From positions 1-22,022 of the forward strand of contig CALCHQ010000056.1 of assembly GCA_937901085.1 (NCBI GenBank): a stretch of DNA of 22,022 nt, written 5' to 3'. Source of the DNA: an uncultured Verrucomicrobiales bacterium. Its GTDB lineage: Bacteria; Verrucomicrobiota; Verrucomicrobiia; Verrucomicrobiales; Akkermansiaceae. Within the stretch, counting starts at the first letter, position 1. The number at the start of each line of letters is the position of its first letter. Position numbers and translations under genes: made by a program. Of the stretch, positions 7,517-14,022 are shown piece by piece. Under the pieces are notes generated by a model. It did not search any database, had not been told where the DNA came from, and was given only the letters and a program-made list of their open reading frames with translations.

Positions 7517-8131
7517 TCAGCGGATGAAGTGCGTCCAGGCGCGGGGTTCGGTCATCTGCGGATGAGCCGGGCCTGCGGCAATGCATTGCATGACCCAGGC
7601 GAGGTTCGCGCCCAGCTGGCGCAGGGTCTGGCAGCCTTCGGCATCCTGCTGCACTTCGCCGGGGCGCATGCCGTATATCATGTTCCAGTAGAAGGAGCTG
7701 ACGAGGGGCTGGTTGTTGTAGGTGATGTATTTGTTGAGGCGGTCAAGCGTGGTGCTGGCGCCACCGCGGCGCGCCACGGCGATGGTGGCTCCGGGTTTGT
7801 AGGCAAGTTTCACTCCGGCTGAGTAGTACAATCTGTCCAGCAGGGCGCAGAGCGCGCCGTTCGGCCCGGCAAAGTAAGTCGGACTGCCGATGACGATGCC
7901 ATCGATTTCATCCAGCTGGTCGTAGATGTAGTTGTAGAGGGCGTCGTTCATGCCGCAACGCCCGGTCTTGAGGCATTGGCGGCAGCCGATGCAGCCTTGC
8001 ACGGGGGCTGTGCCTATCTGCACGATTTCGGTTTCCACACCGGCGGCGTTCATGGCCCCGGCCACCATGGCAAGGGCATGGCTGGTGTTCCCGTTCACAT
8101 GCGGGCTACCATTGAGAAGAAGTGCTTTCAT
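7517..8131 (-). CDS. Flavodoxin-fold NAD(P)H-dependent FMN reductase, iron-sulfur flavoprotein-like
   Basis: A 204-residue protein of the NADPH-dependent FMN reductase/flavodoxin superfamily. The first strand and phosphate-binding loop read LLLNGSPHVNGNTS (4-17), and IVIGSPTYF gives the second FMN-contact region. Between them is a compact cysteine cluster, C47-C50-C53-C59 (CX2CX2CX5C), the spacing seen in archaeal and anaerobe Isf proteins that bind one 4Fe-4S cluster. A role in electron transfer or oxidant handling in an anaerobe is plausible; the substrate is unknown. It is transcribed alone, divergently from ligA. A -35/-10 pair ends 8 nt before the ATG and supports this start. Confidence 0.87.
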   Translation of the reverse strand: MKALLLNGSPHVNGNTSHALAMVAGAMNAAGVETEIVQIGTAPVQGCIGCRQCLKTGRCGMNDALYNYIYDQLDEIDGIVIGSPTYFAGPNGALCALLDRLYYSAGVKLAYKPGATIAVARRGGASTTLDRLNKYITYNNQPLVSSFYWNMIYGMRPGEVQQDAEGCQTLRQLGANLAWVMQCIAAGPAHPQMTEPRAWTHFIR

Positions 8132-8139
8132 ACACAGTC

Positions 8140-8168
8140 AGTCTAGCATCTCGATACCGCAGGCTCAA
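8140..8168 (-). promoter_or_regulatory. Predicted near-leaderless promoter of the flavoprotein gene
   Basis: On the minus strand, TTGAGC (8168-8163), a 17-nt spacer and TAGACT (8145-8140). The ATG at 8131 begins 8 nt after the -10. Confidence 0.6.
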
Positions 8169-8197
8169 GCAAATAATCAAGCAGACAGAGCGCAGCA

Positions 8198-8227
8198 TTG
8201 ACCACGCGGGCGCGTGTGTGTTATGAT
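8198..8227 (+). promoter_or_regulatory. Predicted promoter of ligA
   Basis: TTGACC (8198-8203), an 18-nt spacer and TATGAT (8222-8227). The ATG at 8241 begins 13 nt downstream of the -10, so the leader would be roughly 6-7 nt. This also argues against the upstream in-frame starts at 8214-8226, which overlap the -10. Confidence 0.6.
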
Positions 8228-8240
8228 GCCGGGCAATCGT

Positions 8241-11200
8241 ATGGATATGGATCTCTTCGAATTCGCCGCCAGCCAGCAGGAACAGCAGCAGAGCCCGCAG
8301 GAACGTTACGCGGAGCTGTGCGATATTGTGCGCCACAATAATGAATTGTATTATGCTCAGGCTCAGCCGGAAATCAGCGATGCGGAGTACGACAGGCTTT
8401 ACCGCGAAATCGAGGAGCTGGAGCGCGAATACCCGGAGTTCATCACGCCGGATTCGCCGACGCAGCGCGTGGGTAATGATTTGAGCGAGGGATTCCGCAA
8501 GGTGACTCACCCCGCCCCCATGCAGAGTATCGATGATATTTTCGAACACAAACCCGGCGAGGGAGAGACCGACACCGAGCTGGTGGAGTTTTACAACCGC
8601 CTGGCTTCCAGCCTCGGCCAGCAGGCGCCCCGCGTCACCATCGAACCCAAGATTGATGGCTGCGCCGTCACCCTGCTCTACCGCCGTGGGCGTCTCGACT
8701 ACGCCGCCACACGTGGCGATGGCCGCACGGGCGATGACATCACCGCGAATGTCCGCACCATCAGGAGCGTGCCTTTCACCCTGCCGGAAGGCGCTCCTGA
8801 ACTTCTGGAAGTGCGCGGCGAAATCTACATGCCGCTGGCGGATTTCGACGCCCTGAATGCCGAGCGCGATGCCGATGGCCTCCCCGCCTTTGCCAACCCG
8901 CGCAATGCCACAGCCGGCACCATCAAGCTGCTGGATGCAGAGGAAGTGGCGCGCCGCCCGCTGCGTTTTCTGGCTCACGGCATCGGCGTGTACGAAGGAG
9001 CACCCCTGCGCACCACAGCCGATTTCACCGGCCTGCTGGATAAGATGGGGATTCCCCGCAACCAGCCGGTCATCTACGCCGCCACGCTGGAGGAATGCCG
9101 CGCTGCCGTGCAGCAGGTGAATGTGCTGCGCCGCGAACTGGGCTACGGCACCGATGGCGCGGTCATCAAGCTGAATGATTTTGCCCTGCGCGAAAGCTTG
9201 GGCACCACCGCCCGCGCACCGCGCTGGGCCGCCGCCTTCAAATACCTGCCGGAGCAGAAAGAGACCATCCTGCGCAGTATCAGCATCCAGGTGGGCCGCA
9301 CCGGCGTGCTCACCCCCGTGGCAGAGCTGGAACCGGTGCAGCTTTCTGGCACCACAGTTTCCCGCGCCACCCTGCACAACCAGGACGAAATCGCCCGCAA
9401 GGACATCCGCATCGGTGACACGGTACTCATGGAAAAGAGCGGCGAAATCATCCCCGCCGTGGTGCATGTCATCACCGCCAAGCGCCCTGCCGATGCCGTG
9501 CCATACAGCCTGTATGATGCGGTGGGCGGCGTCTGCCCCAGCTGCGGCGCACCCATTGCCCAGGAGGAAGGACAGGTAGCCTGGCGCTGCACCAACTTCA
9601 CCTGCCCCGCGCAGGCCGCCATGCGCACCACCTACTTCTGCCGCCGCGAGGCGCTGGATATCGAGAACCTGGGCGGCACTGTGGCAGAGGCCCTCGTGAA
9701 TCGTGGCATGATTTCCACCCCGCTCGACCTCTTCAACCTCACCGTCGAGCAGCTCGGCGCCCTCAATCTCGGCACCGATGACGAGCCCCGACGCTTCGGC
9801 GAGAAAAACGCCGCCAAGGCGATTAAGGCACTTAACAAAACTCGTGAACTGCCACTTGAACGATGGCTTACCGCCTTCGGCATTCCGACCATTGGCACGA
9901 CAACAGCCCGCGCGTTTGCTTCGTGGTTCAAAAATCTGGAAGACATGGCAACTTCAAACTTACCCAAAAAACTTCTTCAACTCGACAAAATTGTAGACAA
10001 ATATCAATATCTTCGAGCCTCTGCCATCCGCGATGAATCCCCTGATTCAATGAACCTTTCACAAGAGCAACTTGACCTTGTGCTCGAGGAACAGGCATTT
10101 GAACACTCAAATATCGAACGAATCGAGAAAAGCAACAATTCATTCATCGATTTGTGCCAATATATTCTCCTGAACGGCTCCACAGAAAAAGACACAGCTT
10201 GTCTCAAAGCCGCGGCAAGAATCTTTGCTGAAGACAACGGAACTCCCATGGATTCATTGCCTGACACCTCTGGTAATACTACGAAAAAGGAGCTTAAAGA
10301 CATCATTGAAACATTAGGTCAGACCTCGCTCTGCTCTTATGGTGAAATTGTCCAAAAAATCAAGAAAAACAGATTAGAAATTAAAAAAGCTCAAAAACGA
10401 GGAGTTTCAGATGGATCCAAAGCATTGCACTTAGCAACAAGACAATATCTCGCCATCAATAAATTAATCATGCTACACCTGTCTACATTCCACCCGGAAT
10501 ATAGCAAGGCAGCGCTTGAAATCCGGCGAATATTAAATCAACGTTTCAAAGAAACTCAAACTTCTCTTTATCAAGATATCGTATCATACTGTAAGAAGGA
10601 AGCAATACCTTTACGGCTCAAAACAAACTTCATATTTGAAGTTTTGAAAAGCAAAAAAGAAAACGAACTTTCCGCGTTCTCTGAAATCGATGAAGACGAT
10701 ATTCAGACTGACAACCGAGGCACTATGTTCGTAAGTAACGCCAAGTTTGCCAAGTTGTATCATAGCATCAAAGAACAACAAAACAGCAAATCGGAATACT
10801 GTCTGAACATTTCTGTCAACGAAAATTATAGAACCATTAACACAGACCAAGATTTCCCCCTTTCCATATATGGCAGGGAAGGCAAGAGAGATACTGTTAC
10901 GAGATTCAGTGCTTGTTCTATTGATACCGCAACGGCACTCACAGACCCACCCCTTAGCTTTACCATCAGCGCAGGCAACATCGCCACTCAAAATCTGGTT
11001 AACTACCTGGCATCAGAAGCTGGCAGAAAAGCAATCAGCACGCTGCGTTTGCACAATATCAATCCTGAAGGATCCTATACTGAAGGCGGACCTCTGTCCG
11101 GTCTCACCTTTGTTCTGACTGGCAGTCTTAGTATCGATAGACCGACATTCTCTCGCCGCATCATTGCAGCAGGCGGAAAGGTTGCCAGTTCAGTTACAAA

Positions 11201-11366
11201 CAGCACGTCGTACTTGCTGGCTGGAACAGGAGGTGGCAGCAAACGCACAAAAGCAGAAAAATTGGGCATTCCAATCATCAGCGAGGCCGATATTGAACGG
11301 ATGATGCATACCGAGGAACAACCAGCAGAAACAGTAACAGAAGAACTCTTTACCCTGGAAGGATAA
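8241..11366 (+). CDS. ligA: NAD-dependent DNA ligase with about 335-residue insertion
   Basis: A 1041-residue LigA; the family is usually about 650-720. Domains in order: Ia (NAD pyrophosphate side, about 12-75); adenylation domain with catalytic K137 in PKIDG; OB fold (about 350-420); zinc finger C432, C435, C450, C455; helix-hairpin-helix region (about 465-572). Then come about 335 residues with no counterpart in ordinary LigA (about 574-908). They are largely helical, rich in Lys/Glu/Asn/Ser, and contain no motif I know. The ligase resumes with the end of the last HhH (NIATQNLVNYL) and a C-terminal BRCT domain (about 949-1030). All core catalytic elements precede the insert and look intact. 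Base composition falls sharply from about nt 9830. The start is ATG 8241. A zinc-ribbon/BRCT gene begins 5 nt after the stop with a good AAGGA site inside the ligA end. The insert is not an intein: no splice-junction residues or intein blocks are seen. Confidence 0.95.
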   Translation: MDMDLFEFAASQQEQQQSPQERYAELCDIVRHNNELYYAQAQPEISDAEYDRLYREIEELEREYPEFITPDSPTQRVGNDLSEGFRKVTHPAPMQSIDDIFEHKPGEGETDTELVEFYNRLASSLGQQAPRVTIEPKIDGCAVTLLYRRGRLDYAATRGDGRTGDDITANVRTIRSVPFTLPEGAPELLEVRGEIYMPLADFDALNAERDADGLPAFANPRNATAGTIKLLDAEEVARRPLRFLAHGIGVYEGAPLRTTADFTGLLDKMGIPRNQPVIYAATLEECRAAVQQVNVLRRELGYGTDGAVIKLNDFALRESLGTTARAPRWAAAFKYLPEQKETILRSISIQVGRTGVLTPVAELEPVQLSGTTVSRATLHNQDEIARKDIRIGDTVLMEKSGEIIPAVVHVITAKRPADAVPYSLYDAVGGVCPSCGAPIAQEEGQVAWRCTNFTCPAQAAMRTTYFCRREALDIENLGGTVAEALVNRGMISTPLDLFNLTVEQLGALNLGTDDEPRRFGEKNAAKAIKALNKTRELPLERWLTAFGIPTIGTTTARAFASWFKNLEDMATSNLPKKLLQLDKIVDKYQYLRASAIRDESPDSMNLSQEQLDLVLEEQAFEHSNIERIEKSNNSFIDLCQYILLNGSTEKDTACLKAAARIFAEDNGTPMDSLPDTSGNTTKKELKDIIETLGQTSLCSYGEIVQKIKKNRLEIKKAQKRGVSDGSKALHLATRQYLAINKLIMLHLSTFHPEYSKAALEIRRILNQRFKETQTSLYQDIVSYCKKEAIPLRLKTNFIFEVLKSKKENELSAFSEIDEDDIQTDNRGTMFVSNAKFAKLYHSIKEQQNSKSEYCLNISVNENYRTINTDQDFPLSIYGREGKRDTVTRFSACSIDTATALTDPPLSFTISAGNIATQNLVNYLASEAGRKAISTLRLHNINPEGSYTEGGPLSGLTFVLTGSLSIDRPTFSRRIIAAGGKVASSVTNSTSYLLAGTGGGSKRTKAEKLGIPIISEADIERMMHTEEQPAETVTEELFTLEG

Positions 11367-12233
11367 CAACATGGATACAGGTTCCCTTCTCTCAAGCAAA
11401 ATGCTTACTACTGCCTGTCAGAATTGTGGATACGAATACGAGTTTCCGGCGGACACTTTCGGTCTTGCAAGAATCACGTGTCCCTCCTGCTCCAGCCGAC
11501 TGTATGTTCGTACAGGACGCGTCGTAAAACGCATTCATGAGTTCCACTCAGAACGGACATCCAGTGACAATCCTGCAGATTGGCAGCTTGGAGACTTTGC
11601 AGAAGTCATTCTAAGCTCTGGAAGAGCCCGATCCATCGATATCATTCCCTTCATGGAGGCCCTTACCAAGATTCACGAGTGGCCGGATATTGATTACATG
11701 GACAGCAAGCGGCGCAAGGAAACAGACCTGAGCGTCACAGAATGTCTTGAAACAACTGCCACTGTGGAAAAACCTTTCCAATTGTCGAAAATCTTTAATC
11801 GTCTCGTAGGTGTTTTCAAACGGGCGGATAACTTCGGATGCAGCCAATTGAGCAGCTATATCACTTTCCTGAAGGAAGGCAGCATTCCCAAAGGAGAAAA
11901 GAAAAAGCGCCCTACACCCATTTCTGATGATGATTTTGTCTACGAAGGCATGGTAAATGATAATGGTGAGGCTGTTGGCTTGGATATCCCCATCTCCATC
12001 TCAGGCAAACGATTTATCATTACCGGAAAATTGGACAAGAAACGCACAGAATACGAATCTGAAATACTTGCAGCCGGAGGCAGCATCAGCTCAACAGTCA
12101 GTAAGGCTGATTATCTAGTTATTGGAGAAAATCACAAGGAAAAGATATCCAGAAAAGCAAAGGAGGCTCAGCGTTACGACGTGCCTGCGGTCACGCTCAA
12201 TTCTCTGAAAAAAGCTTTATCAAAGTTTTCAAT
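9830..12233. other. AT-rich block spanning 3' ligA and the BRCT gene
   Basis: Composition breaks from its surroundings here. Counted windows: 39 of 60 G/C at 9301-9360, 22 of 60 at 10381-10440, 21 of 60 at 11761-11820, and 37 of 60 at 12301-12360. Codon use shifts to A/T-ending codons at the same points. The block starts inside the ligase HhH region and ends at the ATGA overlap with the pfkB-family gene. I see no transposase, direct repeats or tRNA at its edges. It therefore looks like an old homologous or allelic replacement rather than a mobile element, which is inference. Confidence 0.75.
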
Positions 12234-12237
12234 ATGA
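11371..12237 (+). CDS. Zinc-ribbon/BRCT-domain protein linked to ligA
   Basis: A 288-residue protein I cannot assign to a named family. Residues 16-40 form a zinc ribbon (C16-X2-C19 and C37-X2-C40) in the style of MJ0042 fingers. The middle part (about 60-200) is charged and helical. The C-terminus (about 206-286) is a BRCT domain: SGKRFIITGKL, then AAGGSISSTVSKADYLVIG, similar in layout to the BRCT of the adjacent LigA. It starts 5 nt after the ligA stop, with AAGGA (11359-11363) well placed, and its stop overlaps the next start (ATGA). It is therefore translationally tied to ligA and to the kinase gene. Composition is AT-rich like the ligA insert, suggesting that both arrived together. A BRCT-mediated partner of LigA, or a DNA-repair or clamp-loading accessory, is a reasonable guess only. 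Confidence 0.8.
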   Translation: MDTGSLLSSKMLTTACQNCGYEYEFPADTFGLARITCPSCSSRLYVRTGRVVKRIHEFHSERTSSDNPADWQLGDFAEVILSSGRARSIDIIPFMEALTKIHEWPDIDYMDSKRRKETDLSVTECLETTATVEKPFQLSKIFNRLVGVFKRADNFGCSQLSSYITFLKEGSIPKGEKKKRPTPISDDDFVYEGMVNDNGEAVGLDIPISISGKRFIITGKLDKKRTEYESEILAAGGSISSTVSKADYLVIGENHKEKISRKAKEAQRYDVPAVTLNSLKKALSKFSI

Positions 12238-13169
12238 ACGGACGCGCACTGATTTACGGCACGATTGCCATTGATACCCTCATTACGCCTGGAGGACAGG
12301 TGAATTCGGTGATGGGAGGTTCCGGGCCATACGCGGCACTGGCTGCACGGTTAGTCACGGACAAGGTTGACATGGTCGGTGTGGTGGGGGATGATTTCCC
12401 CACCGCCTGGGAGCAGGCTCTCGAACTGCGCGGCGTGAGTATGCAGCATGTGGCCCACGAAAAGGGCCAGACCTTTGCCTGGACGGGCAAGTACGAGGAC
12501 GACATGAACAACCGTACGACGGTGAGCCGCACCGAGGGAGTGCAGGAACATTGGGTGATGCAGCTGCCGCCTGAATTGAGCGCATGCAGCATTGCCGTGG
12601 CTACGAATGTGACCCCGCGCTTGCAGAACCGCATGCTGGAACAATGCCCGGATGCCTGTTTCCGCATGGCGGATTCGATGAAGAGCTGGCTGGAGCGCGA
12701 GCCGGAGTATGCCACCGAGCTGCTCAACCGCGTTGACCTCATGCTCATGAATGACGAGGAGGCCCAGTTCTGGGCGCAGACGGATGATTCCATCGAAGCC
12801 GGGGAGAAGTTGCTGGCAGCAGGACCGCGCTACGCCATCGTGAAGCACGGCAGCCACGGTTCCACCCTGTTCCACCGCACGCCGGAGGGAACAACCAAGA
12901 TTTTCCGCTGCCCTGCATGGCCGCTGAAGCACGCCCAGGATCCCACCGGCGCGGGTGATGCCTACATGGGCGCGCTGGCAGGCTACCTCACCAAGTGCCT
13001 CAACGGTGGCAATCCGGCGTGGGAAGATATGAAGCGCGGCGTGGCCATTGCCTCTGTCGTTGCAGCGGCGGTCTGCGAGAAATTCGGTACGATTTCGCTT
13101 TTCTCGCTGGGGCTGAACGAACTGGCCCGCCGCATTGCCGATTTCCGGGAAATGACAAACTGGGAATAA
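12234..13169 (+). CDS. PfkB-family sugar/nucleoside kinase
   Basis: A 311-residue ribokinase-like kinase. N-terminal GGSGPYAALAA (28-38) is the sugar-binding Gly region. MNDEEA carries the NxxE motif (N173, E176) used for Mg/phosphate. DPTGAGDAYMGALAG (236-250) is the PfkB signature 2 with catalytic base D242. The substrate cannot be read from sequence; family members phosphorylate ribose, fructose, adenosine or similar. The start ATG overlaps the stop of the BRCT gene by 4 nt, so it is co-translated with the AT-rich unit. Its own composition is GC-rich like the rest of the genome. This suggests it originally followed ligA directly. Confidence 0.9.
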   Translation: MNGRALIYGTIAIDTLITPGGQVNSVMGGSGPYAALAARLVTDKVDMVGVVGDDFPTAWEQALELRGVSMQHVAHEKGQTFAWTGKYEDDMNNRTTVSRTEGVQEHWVMQLPPELSACSIAVATNVTPRLQNRMLEQCPDACFRMADSMKSWLEREPEYATELLNRVDLMLMNDEEAQFWAQTDDSIEAGEKLLAAGPRYAIVKHGSHGSTLFHRTPEGTTKIFRCPAWPLKHAQDPTGAGDAYMGALAGYLTKCLNGGNPAWEDMKRGVAIASVVAAAVCEKFGTISLFSLGLNELARRIADFREMTNWE

Positions 13170-13210
13170 GTTTTCAAAAGGGGCTTTTTTCCTTTCCCCG
13201 GCATTTTTCC

Positions 13211-13239
13211 TTGCTATTACAGGGATGATTCGTTAGAAT
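13211..13239 (+). promoter_or_regulatory. Predicted near-leaderless promoter of the beta-barrel gene
   Basis: TTGCTA (13211-13216), a 17-nt spacer and TAGAAT (13234-13239). The ATG at 13249 begins 9 nt after the -10. Confidence 0.65.
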
Positions 13240-13248
13240 AACAGCGTT

Positions 13249-13899
13249 ATGAAACGCACACTTATTCTCGCTCTCGCCCTGGGCTTTGCCCCGGCGTTCG
13301 CTGGTCAGGCCACTCTCGTTGAGCTTCCCAATACTGCTCCCGTTGCTGCTACTCCCGCTGTGGTGGCTCCGGCCTGCACGGGTAGCTCCTTCGCTATCGA
13401 AGTAGGCCCGAACTACACTTCCATGATTGACGGCATCGATGATAAACTGGATATCGATACCGTTGGTGTGGATGTCACAGGTGTCTACAACATTGACTCC
13501 AACTGGGCCGTGACCCTTCGCTTCAGCTGGGCCACCGGCGATAAGAAGGAATACGACATGGGCGAAAGCTTCAAGTGGGACGTCACCAACTGGTCGATTG
13601 CTCCCGGCATCCGTTACACGGTCGGTCTTACCGAAAACCTCAGCGCCTTTGCTGGTGCCAATGTCGGCTACGGCAACACCGATATCAAGCTTTCGGATGA
13701 AGGCTATTCCGAGTCCATCGATGATTCCGGTCTGACTTACGGCATCGAAGCCGGTCTCAAGTACGACCTCTGCGAATCCGTCTACCTGTACGGTGCTGCC
13801 CAGTACTGGGGCACCACGGCTCAGCCTTCCTCTGAAGGCGAAAAGGCCGACAAGCAGAACGGTATCAACTTCCGTCTGGGCGTTGGTGTTTCCTTCTAA
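13249..13899 (+). CDS. Small outer-membrane beta-barrel protein
   Basis: A 216-residue exported protein. Residues 1-18 are a signal peptide cleaved after PAFA. A short Ala/Pro/Val-rich linker is followed from about residue 47 by alternating hydrophobic/polar strands with aromatic girdles (for example WAVTLRFSWATG, YGIEAGLKYDL, VYLYGAAQYWG). The chain ends in GVGVSF, a terminal Phe typical of BAM substrates. Length and strand number fit an 8-stranded OmpA-barrel/OmpW-like porin or adhesin family without a periplasmic domain. It is transcribed alone, between its own promoter and a strong terminator. Its specific function is unknown; structural or pore roles are equally possible. Confidence 0.85.
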   Translation: MKRTLILALALGFAPAFAGQATLVELPNTAPVAATPAVVAPACTGSSFAIEVGPNYTSMIDGIDDKLDIDTVGVDVTGVYNIDSNWAVTLRFSWATGDKKEYDMGESFKWDVTNWSIAPGIRYTVGLTENLSAFAGANVGYGNTDIKLSDEGYSESIDDSGLTYGIEAGLKYDLCESVYLYGAAQYWGTTAQPSSEGEKADKQNGINFRLGVGVSF

Positions 13900-13923
13900 G
13901 GAATTATCCACCTGTTTTTTTCA

Positions 13924-13955
13924 GCGACATCTCCGCAGGGAGATGTCGCTTTTTT
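13924..13955 (+). terminator. Rho-independent terminator after the beta-barrel gene
   Basis: A perfect 11-bp stem, GCGACATCTCC (13924-13934) with GGAGATGTCGC (13939-13949), a 4-nt loop and a T6 tail (13950-13955). Confidence 0.95.
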
Positions 13956-13987
13956 CATGCCAGTCGAACCAAGAACAGGATATAGGC

Positions 13988-14016
13988 TTGATGCAAGAGC
14001 AGGAGTGTGCTAGAAT
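13988..14016 (+). promoter_or_regulatory. Predicted leaderless promoter of coaE-rho
   Basis: TTGATG (13988-13993), a 17-nt spacer and TAGAAT (14011-14016). The GTG start at 14023 is 6 nt after the -10, so initiation would be on a leaderless GTG. Confidence 0.65.
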
Positions 14017-14022
14017 GCGCGC

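Noticed and set aside
8106..9467. Minus-strand open frame opposite the ligA 5' half
   Set aside because: Covers the ligase adenylation domain in antisense; His/Gly/Ala-rich shadow composition.
9960..10965. LigA insertion as an intein
   Set aside because: No Cys/Ser at the upstream junction, no HN-Cys/Ser/Thr at the downstream junction, and no intein A/B/F blocks. The ligase also resumes mid-motif without a splice site.
13170..13205. Terminator after the pfkB-family gene
   Set aside because: AAAGGGG, CCTTT and CCCC runs only give 4-5 bp stems with long loops, too weak to call.
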